Positions 33,602-44,314 of a stretch of DNA of 64,000 nt are shown one piece after another (the stretch's first letter is position 1; every line of letters begins with the position of its first letter). The position numbers and the translations under genes were made by a program. Source of the stretch: Cyanodermella asteris (taxonomy: Eukaryota; Ascomycota; Lecanoromycetes; Ostropales; Stictidaceae); contig UYJD01000001.1 in the NCBI GenBank assembly GCA_900618795.1, positions 1,531,162-1,595,161 on the forward strand. Reading direction: 5' to 3'. The notes beneath the pieces were generated by a model. That model was not told the DNA's origin, ran no database searches, and saw nothing but the letters and a program-made list of their open reading frames with translations.

Positions 33602-35983
33602 ATGGCCGGCACCCTACACACCTATGGTCCCACTTGCAGACTGGGCGAGAGCTCAAATCCGTTCATGCGAAGGGCCTCGGTCGTTTCCAGCACACCCCCG
33701 AGGCTGAAAGCCCAGTTCTTCTACTCATCTCTACTTCCCATAGATGATCCTTTGTCTCCAGTTCCGGCTGCCGGCGCCATCAACAACCTACCACCGAGAC
33801 CATTTGGGAGTTTTGACAACGAACAGCTGGAGAAAGCATGGTCCGAACTAGGAGCCCAGGCTCGTAATGCCTCGGTTGCCGTTGGCTTGAACAGCCTGCA
33901 TACGGTAGAGATGCCAGAGCTTGAGATGCGTCCTATCTACTGGAGCCCTATTCATGACATCTCATCTGTAGTCAGAGCTACCTGGTTCTACAAGGACAAA
34001 ATGACTCCGGTGCCACCCGACATTGCCAACTTACTAGAAGTGGGATATCAGTACATGAAGCCATGGACTGAAACCTATAGCGACGAGATGGATAGCTGCC
34101 TCACCGTCGGCCCGGAGGCCGAAGTCAAACTAGTCCACCATCTCTTTCATAGCACCGACGAAAGCAGGCCCGGCACCTCCGCCACCACTACTGGAACGGA
34201 TGCTGAGATGACGACGCACGTCGACAAACTGCCTCACCACGACCGAGCGGCCGGGAAATTCAAGCAGCAGGCCTGGGACCCGCAAGTCAAATACCGCAAG
34301 ACTGATGGTGTTATATACGCCAACGACAAAGAAGCTCAGATCCTCCACCCGAACCAGTTCCCCTCTGTGAGGGGCAAGAGGAGACCATTGGCAGATATCA
34401 GGAAGGGCAAAGTAGTAGGTATCAGTGTGGTAAGAGGGTTTGATCACCGAGCTTGGCTGAGCAAACAACCTATCAGTAAGCTGCAGCAAATGGCTACTCG
34501 AGATCTGCAGCGACAGATGCGCCGTGTGTCCACGACAGTCCAGGAGACCAAGGTTTCATTACAGTCAAAGGACCAAAGTCTGTTGTCTGAAGAGCCCGGG
34601 TTCGGATCCGCAGGATTCTTTCAGCCAGACACAACGGCACCAGATGAGACAATCGCCTTTCGTGATGCTTGTGAAGCTTGTGTCATGGAGAGTAAAAAGC
34701 CAGTGATGACGGATCTGGTGCTGGTCATACATGGCATTGGCCAGAAGTTGTCAGAAAAGGTGGAGTCGTACCATTTCACGCATTCAATCAATGCCGTGAG
34801 AAGGCAATTTGCCATCGAACTTGAGGATCCCCTTATACGAAATATCGTTCGCAAAGACTTGGGGAGCGTCATGGTCCTGCCCGTCAACTGGCGGTCAAGG
34901 CTGGAGCTTGGCGATGAGAGCAACAAAGAGGAGGGGGTCGCGCATCTGGCAGACATTACACCCGACACAATTCCGTCGGTGCGCAGCCTAGTTAGCGATG
35001 TGTTGTTGGACATCCCATACTACCTGTCACATCATAAGCCAAAGATGATCGAGGCTGTCACGAAGGAGGCCAATCGCATCTACAGACTCTGGTGCAAAAA
35101 CAATCCGGGCTTTCATGAAAGTGGCCGTGTACATATCATTGCTCATTCCCTGGGCAGTGTCATGGCAATGGACGTCTTGAGCACTCAACCAACTCATCTT
35201 GAAACACACACGGACGCCGATCTTGAAGCAAGCGAGCCATCAACTACACACTTTGACTTCGACACGAGGAATCTGTTCTTTGCCGGCAGTCCCGTGGGGT
35301 TATTCGTGCTTCTTCATGGGAGCCGTCTCAAGCCTCGTCGCGGGCGCGACAAGCCAGGATCGAGCTCGTCAGACTATCAGGATCCAAAGGTAGTTGGGGA
35401 ACGAGGGAACTACGGCTGTCTCGCGGTCGACAACCTCTACAACATTGTGCACCAAAACGACCCCATCGCCTACAAGCTCAACGCCACCGTCGACACAGGC
35501 TATGCTGCTTCTCTGCAACAAGCCGCCGTACCCACATCGGCCGCGTCGTGGTCCAGCGCTATCAACGGCCTATTTTGGAGCGCCCAAAGGCGCACTTCGA
35601 CAGCTCTCGCGAAGGCTAGCACCATCGAGAGACTCTCCGCCGCTGCCGCAGCAGATCTCACCCGTCGACCTGGTCTGACGCCTAAGCTGCCTAGTGCCCA
35701 GGAAATGGACAACCGAGACTTTGATGCAGAAGAGATTGCGGAGAAGAAGATGATGCTGCTCAACGACAACGGCCAGATCGACTGGTACATCAGCTCTGGT
35801 GGCACGCTCGAATTCCAGTACCTGGACATGCTCGGTGCACACAGCAGCTATTGGATACTGCAGGATTTTGTAAGGTTCGTATTGATTGAGGTGGGAAGAG
35901 CACCTGGTCGAAGCGAGGTCATTGAAGGGATTAGAGCGAAGGTCAAGAGGTCGCGGGACAGCAAGAAAGCGGCTGAGAGATAG
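33602..35983 (+). CDS. DDHD-domain phospholipase (phosphatidic-acid-preferring PLA1 type)
   Basis: This is predicted to hydrolyse an acyl chain from phosphatidic acid or another phospholipid at intracellular membranes, like the PA-PLA1/DDHD1-2 family and yeast YOR022C. It is a single exon of 793 residues. The N-terminal third holds the family's beta-rich region (MRPIYWSPIHDISSVVRATWFYKDK). Residues 371-381 read LVLVIHGIGQK, the first strand and oxyanion loop of the lipase fold; the nucleophile elbow is AHSLGS with Ser516. The DDHD domain follows: FFAGSPVGLFVLL, then NIVHQNDPIAYKLN, and near the end YLDMLGAHSSYWILQDFVRF, giving the Asp and His residues of the name. There is no signal peptide. 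Length and order match fungal homologues. The ATG is the first of the frame. Confidence 0.93.
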   Translation: MAGTLHTYGPTCRLGESSNPFMRRASVVSSTPPRLKAQFFYSSLLPIDDPLSPVPAAGAINNLPPRPFGSFDNEQLEKAWSELGAQARNASVAVGLNSLHTVEMPELEMRPIYWSPIHDISSVVRATWFYKDKMTPVPPDIANLLEVGYQYMKPWTETYSDEMDSCLTVGPEAEVKLVHHLFHSTDESRPGTSATTTGTDAEMTTHVDKLPHHDRAAGKFKQQAWDPQVKYRKTDGVIYANDKEAQILHPNQFPSVRGKRRPLADIRKGKVVGISVVRGFDHRAWLSKQPISKLQQMATRDLQRQMRRVSTTVQETKVSLQSKDQSLLSEEPGFGSAGFFQPDTTAPDETIAFRDACEACVMESKKPVMTDLVLVIHGIGQKLSEKVESYHFTHSINAVRRQFAIELEDPLIRNIVRKDLGSVMVLPVNWRSRLELGDESNKEEGVAHLADITPDTIPSVRSLVSDVLLDIPYYLSHHKPKMIEAVTKEANRIYRLWCKNNPGFHESGRVHIIAHSLGSVMAMDVLSTQPTHLETHTDADLEASEPSTTHFDFDTRNLFFAGSPVGLFVLLHGSRLKPRRGRDKPGSSSSDYQDPKVVGERGNYGCLAVDNLYNIVHQNDPIAYKLNATVDTGYAASLQQAAVPTSAASWSSAINGLFWSAQRRTSTALAKASTIERLSAAAAADLTRRPGLTPKLPSAQEMDNRDFDAEEIAEKKMMLLNDNGQIDWYISSGGTLEFQYLDMLGAHSSYWILQDFVRFVLIEVGRAPGRSEVIEGIRAKVKRSRDSKKAAER

Positions 35984-36420
35984 GATGATAAGGCCGACGA
36001 GGACATGTTTCAGTGAGATCCTCCTGATTTGACCGGTTTGGCCTCTCCGGGACCGTTCGAGAGATGTGCGTAGTTTTATACCCCTAGAAGCGACTGCATT
36101 AGACCCTGTCAAGTAGACGACTTATTACAACTCAGCGGCAAATTCGAAGCTCCCAACTATAACCTCATGGCTTGAAATGGACTTGCAAATACTGCGATAA
36201 TGTTTTCACGGGCTTGCTAAGCCCCGGTTGACTATTTCAATGCGATGCTCACCCAGAAGGACTCCATTTTGCCTCTGTTCCCAATGCAACCCATATCCCT
36301 TGTATGCAATCGTGTCATTCCGTCCATTCCAAGTGCCGGCCGTACACGACGGACGCCTCGCCGCATCGACGAGCCGTGTAAGACGTTCAGCTGAGCCCGC
36401 CAGCAAGTCAATCACGCTTC
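35984..36420. other. Convergent 3' flanks
   Basis: This is between the stops of the DDHD lipase (plus) and the Rho GTPase (minus). Nothing further is seen. Confidence 0.5.
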
Positions 36421-37857
36421 CTACAGTATCTTACACGCACGACTCTTCTGCCTCTTCTTCAGTCCCTCCTTGGTCCGGCCAGCGCCATCATCTTTCCGAG
36501 CGCGTCCCCAATTGCTCGCCTTGGCAGCTCCATTCTGTCCACCAGTCGCGCTCAAAGCCTGGCTCGCGGCACCCAGACGGCCGGCGCTCAATTGCTGGCC
36601 TACATGGCCCCGACTCCAGTCGGTGCCCTGCTCCAAGGCAACACTCACGTCAATAGCTGTCTCGAATACCTCATCAACGTTCTTCATGGCCTTGCTGGAA
36701 CATTCGATGTAGACTTCTGCGCCGATGAACTTGGCCATTGCATGCCCTTCGTCCACGGTCGTCGGGCGTAGGCCTTGGCCTTCGAGAAGATCGATGCAAG
36801 ACTCGTTCTCGCGGAGGTCGGATTTGCAGGCGATGAGGAGAATGGGGGTGTCGGGACAGAAATGGGCGACTTCAGGAAACCACTACAAGATTCGTTAGTT
36901 TGCTCACCACCAACAGCACGGTGGAGTTGATCTTACCTTTTCTTTGACGGAGTCGAGACTTTGAGGGCAATCAATGGCGAAGCAAATCAGAATAACACTG
37001 GTCTCGGGATAACTCAACGGTCGGAGTCTGTCGTACTCCTCCTGACCGGCCGTGTCCCATAGCGCAACTTCCACATTCTTGCCGGTTCCCCGGTGGTATT
37101 TGAGTGTGATGTAGTTCTCAAAGACAGTCGGCACGTACTTATCGGGGAATATCCTCTCCTTGTATCTCATCAAGAGCGAAGTCTTCCCACTGCCGCCGTC
37201 TCCCACGACGACGATCTTTTTGCTGAATGCAGCCACCTCCTCCATGGGCTCTTGCTGCGGCGCGTAGCCGACAGCGCCCTTGACAGCCGCGTGATGGCTG
37301 TAGCCCTGCGTCTGGCTGCGCTGCGGCTGAGCCAACGGCCGTCGCTGTTGTGGAAGAGGAGCGACCGATTCCGATGTCAAGGCGGTGCAATCTGAGTGCT
37401 GGTCTGCATTCGTGCTCACTCCGGACTCGTCGCTGGTGTAGGAGCCGTTGCTGACTCGGATGGGCTGCTGTAGCACGCTCTGTGAGCGCTTCGGGGTAGC
37501 ATTGTCTACAGGTCTGCGCTTGATCGAATACAATGCGTTAGACTGCGAGCGAGTATGGCCGAGTGCCACCGGGTGACGGCGAGCGCTCTGTGGGGGGCCC
37601 GTCTGCTCCTCTAACTGATTATAGACAAATTGTGACTGAGGACGCTGCCAATTCCGGTTGGGAGAGGGTGGAAGGTTGTGGAAGTTGTTTGGATGCGAGT
37701 GTGTGTATTCAGGCTCAACGGGGTCGGATGAGACGAAGGCCAGCGAGTGCTTGTTTTGCTGATGACGCACCGGGGACGACTGCTGTACAGGTTGGATAGA
37801 CCGTATGGAATGCTGCTGTCGGGCGAACTGTTCATATATGGGGGTCTGCGACGCCAT
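36421..37857 (-). CDS. Rho4-like small GTPase with long N-terminal extension
   Basis: This is a predicted Rho GTPase acting in septation and cell-wall integrity if it is the Rho4 orthologue. Exons 37857-36937 and 36882-36421 (54-bp intron) give 460 residues. The GTPase core begins near residue 212: P-loop GDGGSGKTS (219-227), switch [10 protein letters not shown], switch [23 protein letters not shown] at the base-binding motif, ECSSK, and a C-terminal CKIL box for geranylgeranylation after a basic tract. The wording around the switches matches Rho4 better than Rho1 or Cdc42. The first 210 residues are Gln/Ser/Pro-rich and disordered, far longer than in usual Rho proteins. An internal ATG (residue 205, [10 protein letters not shown]) would give a canonical-size protein of 256 residues. 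The frame is open upstream of 37857 but has no ATG. Confidence 0.88.
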
Positions 37858-38535
37858 GTTGTCGACCTGAGACGGTAGGGACGAAGACGAAGCGTACTGG
37901 AATGCTTCGAGGTTGCGTGGCTGTTCTTCGGCGACGCCGATTCTGGCTGTATCTAGCCGCTCTGTTTCTCCCTTTGTAATATCGGATACTTGCCTGGGAA
38001 ATTTGCGTTCCTCGAAAGGTGTATCGGTGAAGTAATCAGCTAGAGTTACTGCAAGGCGGGATGAATGGCTGAGCAACGAGGCTGGATGCAGAGCGCAATT
38101 GAATACATGCGACTCGAAAGCGGAACGTTTGTTTGGCGGGCGGGTCGTTGCTGGTGCAACAGACGGTCAAAACTCCGTCATCTCTGCTGGCCTTGATGAT
38201 GATGCGGCCCAGCTTTCCTGACTCCTGCCAAGGACCACATCGTGACTGCGAACCCAGCCTGTGGACAGCTCAGCGAGCTGAAATCTCGACATGCCTACGA
38301 GTTAAAACGCCTGATGCACTCCTATGCGCTTTCACTGATCAATCTGAGCCCATTCCTTTCGTCTTTCACTCGCTTGTGTTCTTTTTTTTGACATGCCAAC
38401 AGTTTGTTGCGGTGTTGGGCGTACAGCTTGCTTTCGATTCTTACCTGGAGCTCCTAGGATATCCTTTACGTCCCCTTGAGCAGTGCAGATAAGAAGCCTC
38501 AAACCATCCGCTACGTCTGGAAAGCCATCGGAAAT
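37858..38535. other. Divergent promoter region, Rho GTPase / mitochondrial ATPase
   Basis: These 678 bp lie between two divergent starts. There is a T-rich run (about 38384-38391) on the ATPase side. No gene is seen. Confidence 0.5.
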
Positions 38536-40143
38536 ATGCAGCGCTCTCTGCGTCCCGTGTCGCGCGTGTCCAGGCATGCGCTAATCAGACAGACCCAATC
38601 ACCGTGCTCGCATGCAACAAGGATCAATCAGTCTGTGCGATCATACGCGGATGACCAGTCAAGCCAGACAGCACCGAATCTTGCAAATGGATCTTCGGGC
38701 CAGGACTCTGAGCAGCCCAGGAGCGCAATTGGCAATATCCTGTCCACCGCGCTCAGCACGATCACGACAGGGTTTGTCATAGCCGTCGGCGGTTATTCGT
38801 ACTACCGTTACTACAAGAACTTGGAATTCCGGAAGATGGAAGCTGCTTTTGAAAGGGGAGACCCGATCCTAGACCTGCTGGGACAAGACCAGGAATCTAA
38901 CAGAAATAAGGCTGCCTGGATCCACCGGGAGGAGCAAGATCAAATCAACGAGATTGTCAACGGCAACACTCAAGGACATTACTTCTTGCTAGTAGGCGAG
39001 AAAGGAACTGGTAAGACGTCAATGCTGTTAGACGCAATGGCGAATACGGATGGAGAGCGGTGCGCATTCCTGGAGGCCCATGCTGACCCCGAGATTTTTC
39101 GTATCAGACTCGGTAAAGCACTGAACTATGATTATAAAGAGGACTACATTGGGGGTCTGTTCAGCATTCGTGGACCCAGAGATACAACCGCACTACTAGA
39201 TGTTGAGAGAGCATTCAACAAGCTCGAGAAGGTCGCTCTCAAGCACCGAACGTCGAGGGGCAAACCACTGCTGCTGGTCATCAATGGTATGCATCTGCTC
39301 AGAGATGACGACGAAGGTCGCGATATTCTCGAACTAGTGCAACAGAGAGCTGAACAATGGGCCGCTGCCAAGCTCGTCACCCTCATTCTCAATAGCGACG
39401 ATTACTGGGTCTACGAACGTTTGAAACAATACGCCACAAGGATGCAAGTCATACCAGTCTACGACCTGCATCGACGTGATGCCCTGAAGGTCCTCGCGCA
39501 AATGTGCAAAGACAAGCCCGTGGAGTCTGCCCTGCTAGAAGAGATCTACAAGCTCGTTGGCGGGCGCCTCAGCTTTCTTGGTCAAGTCGCAAAAGAACCC
39601 AACGCCGACGCTATGATCCGCAAGGCTCGAGAGATTTGCGACCTAGAAAAGGCCTGGCTGCTCAGTCAATGCTGGATACTTGGAGAAGAGATGGACGACG
39701 ACGTCATGGACGAGCAAAAATACTCTGCTGGCGCCATGACTTTAGCCCGCGCGCTCGTCAAAGAAGCTGGTGATAAGTTCACCTACGACCCGGACCACGG
39801 CTGGCTTTTGCCCGAAATACCGCTACATGAGGCCCGCCAGATCATGACGCGAGCAGACTTTATCAAAAGTTATGATCACATCAATATTTTTACAATCGAT
39901 TCGAAGGCAATGGTTCGAGCAGACTCGGTGCCGATGATGAGGGCATTTGTGGAGATCTGCACTCGAGAGGGATTTGACGAGCACTTGGAAAAGACGCAAG
40001 ACCGGATCGCGGCAATTGAAAGTTTGGGACGCACGAGAGAATTGCTGTTGAAGGGCCTGAGTGAGGGAGACAAGCCAGAGATCAAGATTGACGTGAAGAA
40101 TCACAAGGGGCAGCTTGAAAAGACTTTGACGTTGAGACAGTAG
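38536..40143 (+). CDS. Mitochondrial membrane AAA-type ATPase, fungal family
   Basis: This is a P-loop ATPase predicted in the mitochondrial inner membrane; its substrate is unknown. It is a single exon of 535 residues. Residues 1-37 are Arg/Ser-rich without acidic residues, a classic matrix-targeting presequence. One membrane helix follows (about 70-88). Then comes an Orc1/STAND-like ATPase core: Walker A GEKGTGKTS (154-162); the Walker B strand LLLVINGMHLL has Asn-Gly where Asp-Glu is usual. The C-terminal 200 residues are helical and then beta/winged-helix-like (WLLPEIPLHEARQIM), as in the fungal AAA proteins with a C-terminal winged-helix domain. The start is the first ATG of the frame, and the presequence begins right there (MQRSLRPVSR). 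The topology with one N-terminal helix suggests a matrix-facing ATPase domain. Confidence 0.85.
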   Translation: MQRSLRPVSRVSRHALIRQTQSPCSHATRINQSVRSYADDQSSQTAPNLANGSSGQDSEQPRSAIGNILSTALSTITTGFVIAVGGYSYYRYYKNLEFRKMEAAFERGDPILDLLGQDQESNRNKAAWIHREEQDQINEIVNGNTQGHYFLLVGEKGTGKTSMLLDAMANTDGERCAFLEAHADPEIFRIRLGKALNYDYKEDYIGGLFSIRGPRDTTALLDVERAFNKLEKVALKHRTSRGKPLLLVINGMHLLRDDDEGRDILELVQQRAEQWAAAKLVTLILNSDDYWVYERLKQYATRMQVIPVYDLHRRDALKVLAQMCKDKPVESALLEEIYKLVGGRLSFLGQVAKEPNADAMIRKAREICDLEKAWLLSQCWILGEEMDDDVMDEQKYSAGAMTLARALVKEAGDKFTYDPDHGWLLPEIPLHEARQIMTRADFIKSYDHINIFTIDSKAMVRADSVPMMRAFVEICTREGFDEHLEKTQDRIAAIESLGRTRELLLKGLSEGDKPEIKIDVKNHKGQLEKTLTLRQ

Positions 40144-40310
40144 CCCTGGAAGAAGGGCTTGGCGATAATATCAACCTCCCGACAATGCATTGGCTGAAGG
40201 GTAATGACGTCCCGCCAAATTTGTGTATGAATTGTTGAAGGGGCCAAATTTTCCTGGTCCGCCTACACCGAGACTGCCCCGAAATAGTGATGGACGTACT
40301 CGCCGTATAG

Positions 40311-40316
40311 AATAAA
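40311..40316 (+). terminator. Candidate poly(A) signal of the ATPase gene
   Basis: AATAAA lies 168 bp after the stop codon, a usual distance in fungi. It is a short motif, so support is weak. Confidence 0.35.
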
Positions 40317-40786
40317 TAGAACGATGAAACGAAAGTACAGCAGGAAATATCCGGGCCGCATTGATCGTCAACAGTCGAGATGGTTGAAACATCGCGGCTG
40401 CCAAGCACCTCAGTAGTCCGTGCCCGAGGTGGCAATGAGCCACTTCGGCCCTTTCATACCACCTGTTCAAGATGAGCATGACACAATTCGCTTCTCCACA
40501 TCGTCGATTGGCAGACTTGCGTCCACGGTCCAGCTTGTCTACCACGTGCTCGCGTCCGCTTTGCCGCCCAGGGTCGTCAGTAAAAGTTGTTGACCTCAAG
40601 TTATCTTGACTTGATCCGTGTGCCAGGGCCAAAACACTCACAAGGCACAAATGGAATCCTTTCATAATGAGCTGGACTGATGCACGCCTAACGGGTTCGT
40701 CCGTTGGGTTGCAGATCGAGATGAAGACCACCTTTTCGCGGATTCTACGCAATTGCACACTCTGATTTTGGCATGATCTGGATGAG

Positions 40787-40794
40787 TATATAAA
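40787..40794 (+). promoter_or_regulatory. Consensus TATA box
   Basis: TATATAAA, 152 bp upstream of the ATG at 40946 and followed by a CT-rich stretch. Strong TATA boxes in fungi are typical of inducible rather than housekeeping genes. Confidence 0.6.
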
Positions 40795-40945
40795 CACCCT
40801 GCTTCTCCTTTGTCTGCAGAAGTCTGCACCGCCTTCGACGTCCGTCTCTAGTCTATACTGAGATCTGATACCTTCCAGAAAAAAGTGACAGGAATTTCAT
40901 TCTTCTCCTATCAATTCCCTTCCATCGGTCAAACGATTTTTCGTT

Positions 40946-41788
40946 ATGCTTTCCGCTTCTTCAACTCCAGCCTTGTTGGCCACCATTGTGACCCTTACTA
41001 CGCTTGCCTCAGCTATACCAACCAATGCATCAAACACAACTAATACCCAGCCGCACGCCGTCACCCAACAGATCCCGGCCCGCGGTCTTCCCGGATGCTC
41101 CATCTCCGGGCGATTCGATCCCAAGAACCAGGACCCATCCTGGGCGAACGGCACATCAAGGTTCGCAGATGGTCAAGGCATTCACATCGGCACCGATTGC
41201 GAGACAGGTCACCGCAGCGGCAAATGTTGGACCGACTACTTCCTCGTCGGCACCCAGCTCTCATACACCAATTGGGCGGAAGCGATTGGTGACATTCAAT
41301 GCGCCGGCAACGACTTCGGCGCCACTTGCTCGCAGGAGCTCTCGACGGAGCTGCAGAAGTGCGAGACAACGACCTGGAGCGTCAGCGCGGGCATTAGCGC
41401 ACAGGCCGATGCGATCTTTGCCCAGCTCGGTTTCGAGGTCGGAGCTACGGTGGGGCAGAGTTACGAGAGTTGCAGTTCGAATTCCACGGCGCAGACGTGC
41501 ACGTGGAACGACAAGGAATGCCATTCGATCTACGCAGCGCAGAGGGTCGTGAGTGCGTATGGGTATAAGAGACGGAGTTGCAGGAGTCCGGCAGATGCGG
41601 AGGGGATCAACATGCCAAATTCGCCAAAGAGGGCGGATGGCTTCTACACTCGGGGAATGATGGATTTCGTCATTCCTTTGCCCGATGGGGCGGCTGTTTC
41701 CTGTCGGGGAACTTGCGAGGCGAGCTACAACACAGGGCCTCTGCCGGATCTCTCAGAGGCTGATCAAGTTTTCAAGTACTGGTCGTGA
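40946..41788 (+). CDS. Cys-rich secreted protein, unknown family
   Basis: This is a single exon of 280 residues. Residues 1-23 are a clear signal peptide (LLATIVTLTTLASA), followed by a Thr/Asn-rich segment with sequons for N-glycosylation (NAS, NTT). The mature part holds more than a dozen cysteines, spread as GCSISG, DCETGHRSGKCW, IQCAGNDFGATC, KCETT, SCSSNSTAQTC, KECHS, KRRSCRS and SCRGTC. The centre (SVSAGISAQADAIFAQLGFEVGA) is an alternating, beta-like, uncharged stretch flanked by Trp. No enzyme motif is seen. There is no GPI signal, so it is probably free extracellular. Size, cysteine number, TATA promoter and lack of introns fit a secreted host- or niche-interaction protein, but that is inference only. 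Confidence 0.8.
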   Translation: MLSASSTPALLATIVTLTTLASAIPTNASNTTNTQPHAVTQQIPARGLPGCSISGRFDPKNQDPSWANGTSRFADGQGIHIGTDCETGHRSGKCWTDYFLVGTQLSYTNWAEAIGDIQCAGNDFGATCSQELSTELQKCETTTWSVSAGISAQADAIFAQLGFEVGATVGQSYESCSSNSTAQTCTWNDKECHSIYAAQRVVSAYGYKRRSCRSPADAEGINMPNSPKRADGFYTRGMMDFVIPLPDGAAVSCRGTCEASYNTGPLPDLSEADQVFKYWS

Positions 41789-41940
41789 GGCCTGTGATCA
41801 GACTCAGCGCGATAGTAGGGCAAACTTTTGAGTCATAGAATTGTGCATTTGGAGAGATTGACCGGCTGGTAAGATATCGTCATGCGGCTTGATTGCGTTC
41901 ATAGTTTTAATCCGTATAATTCGTCACATTTTTAGACCTG

Positions 41941-43538
41941 TCAGCCTCCCTTTCCTTCCATCAGATTGCTCCTTGCCCTGATCTGTCTCCCGTAAAGCGT
42001 CAATGCAACTGGAGCGAAGCTCAGTGCCAATGCCACAAACCCAAGCAGACTGCATGCCCAATGCGGTCCCAGGGCACTGTACATCCTGGGCGTACTCAGG
42101 GGCAAAAACGCCGAAAGCACATTCTCCCCGAGAGCCACTGCTGCTACTGCGCTACCCGCAATGCTCACATATGCATCCGTCAAGTACATGACAGCCGTGT
42201 TCACAATGACCACAATCCCAAACCCGATCAGACCCAGTCCAATTGACGGCATCACCCAAGATAAACCAGGAGAGCTCGACCAAGCATACCAAAACAAGCC
42301 ACCAGTCAGACCGATGAAGCTGGCTGGTATGCTCAAAATCAGCCGGGCCTCCGGAGAAGGCTGGCCGGGGTGTTCTTTATTCCACTTTGCGGATCGAATG
42401 TAGAAAGCGTTTTGCGGCAGGCAAGCGAGGAAGCCAATGACTTCACCGACAAAGATTGAGATCTGAACGAGGCCGGCTTGACGCTCGGTGAAGCCAAAGT
42501 CTTCACCGTATACGGCCTCGATGCTTTCGGTCGAGATGAAAACCAGTGCAGTGGCAAATGCACACCAGAGCGTCAGGACGAAGATAACTGGTTGGGTGAA
42601 GAGCAAATTTACGGGTCGCACAATGGCGTCGTAAAGAAGGTTGAGAAGTTGCTGTCGCTCATTGACTTGGTCCGAGGATGTGTCAGGATGGTCGGCTGGA
42701 GGGTTACCTTCAGGGTCATCGTTTTGAACACTCATACCAATGCTCAACGGCAAAGAAGCACGCAAGAGATGTCCCCTCGTCTCGTGCATGGCGAACCACA
42801 AGACTGGGGAGAATACCACAAAGACGATAATGTGGGTGTAGAAGATCCTGGAGTGAGGTCAGCTCGGATAGCCCCGTTTAAGGCCATAGACCTACCAGCG
42901 CCAATCGTCAGCTGCGAAGCAAGCCCCATACGCAGGTCCAAGGGTGAAACCGGCCTCGTACACCAGAATAAACAGAGTAATGGGCAGGCTCCGCTCTATA
43001 TCAGTAGCGAAGATGTCGGCAACCACCGACTCCATGCCATTCATTAATATTCCCGCACTAAATCCAGCGAATGCTCTCGTCACGATCAACGTTGCAAAAT
43101 TCCGTGCAAGAGCTTGCGGGATGAGGAAAAGCACGAAAAAGACATAGCAGATCTCGGAACCGTCAGCCTGAGTATCAGATGACAACAAGGAAGGGCCTTT
43201 CGACGTACCATGTATCCTCGACGGATGCCAAATTCCTCCATTAAAGGCATTCCGATCATTGGCCCAATTGCAGCGCCCATGGTCCAGCTAGTTACCGTCC
43301 AATACGTGGTAGGAAAGCTTTCATCGTTGAATCCAAATTCATCTCCAATTGCGGAAGCTGGGGTGAGTATTGCAGTGGCATTGATGCCCGTAGAGAAAGC
43401 AACCCAGGAGGTGATTGCGACCAGAAGCCACTTTCGTTTAGCTGACCAGTTGAACGGATTCTGTGAATGTTCCGCCCACGAAAGCTTGGAAAGAGATGGC
43501 CCTCTCTCAGGCGAAACCAAGGAATTGTCCAAAATCAT
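41941..43538 (-). CDS. MFS transporter, drug:H+ antiporter-like (DHA1)
   Basis: This is a predicted plasma-membrane proton-coupled exporter. Exons 43538-43209, 43152-42896 and 42847-41941 give 497 residues with 12 membrane helices. The N-terminal PFNWSAKRKWLL just before the first helix is typical of fungal DHA1 polyamine/multidrug carriers. Helices 4-6 show LIVTRAFAGFSAGIL, DIERSLPITLFILVYEAGFTLGPAYGA and DDWRWIFY, the usual family wording. A hydrophilic central loop (about 195-250) with Asp/Asn separates the halves. The first intron has two possible acceptors: 43153 (GAG, 56 bp) or 15 bp earlier on the transcript (CAG, 41 bp), which would add ADGSE before helix 3. The second intron is 48 bp. 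The substrate cannot be told. The gene converges with the secreted-protein gene, 152 bp between stops. Confidence 0.88.
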
Positions 43539-44314
43539 TATCAACAGCTTGTAAACCTTCTGAAAATTTGGTTTCCATGGGATAAACGAAAGCACGTAGC
43601 CAACAGTACGAGAAGTTCAAGCACACACGTAGATGCTGCGATAACAAAGACCAAACCAGAAATCCCAACTGAGCGGCATATATCAACGAAGGAAAGGCCT
43701 GAGTAATATCGAGCTTAGACATGTTGAAACGTTCCAGCATTTTCGACATCAGGTCGTCATAGCTGGCCATCATCCGCTGGTAAAAAGTCGCAGCACTGTG
43801 GGGATGGACACGCTTCCGCGGGCTCCACGGTGGTGCAAATGAAAAAAGCATTGACGTAAGTCTCCATGCGTACCACGCTTTCCCACCTCAGTTGTGGCGT
43901 CCTTGCTTCCACACATCGATCAGGTAGCTAGATCGAGCGTTTCACTGATTTGCAATCACCGAGCCTTTCATGCCCATGGATATCGCCAGTAGTGGGAGAC
44001 GACATTGCTGAGAAATCAGTAGTTGGGTAGAGGAATGTCAGATTTTATACTTTTACTTGCGGGAAACTTTATCTCTGATAACGATTGCGGCTGGCATAGT
44101 AAACAAGATTACAGACACAATGTTGAGCTAAATGGCGAGCCATGCCGCGTAAGGCGCAAACGATTCTTCGTGTAAACATCATCTTTTTTAGCATTTCCAA
44201 TGTTTATGTAATTATGTAGAGCCTGTTGTGGACCAAAGCAGATTGCCGGACCAATCAAAACGCCATCGCCATGCATGGAATCCTACGCTCAACAATCGAA
44301 CAGATGGCAACTAT
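43539..44314. other. Intergenic: MFS promoter and 3' flank of the wall-protein gene
   Basis: 776 bp, AT-richer near 44160-44220. No gene or repeat is recognised. Confidence 0.45.

Larger units (their letters stand above)
40144..40945. other. Intergenic: ATPase 3' end and promoter of secreted protein
   Basis: 802 bp. A minus-strand open frame (40171-40797) has no family features. The right end carries the TATA box listed separately and an A-rich leader. Confidence 0.5.
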
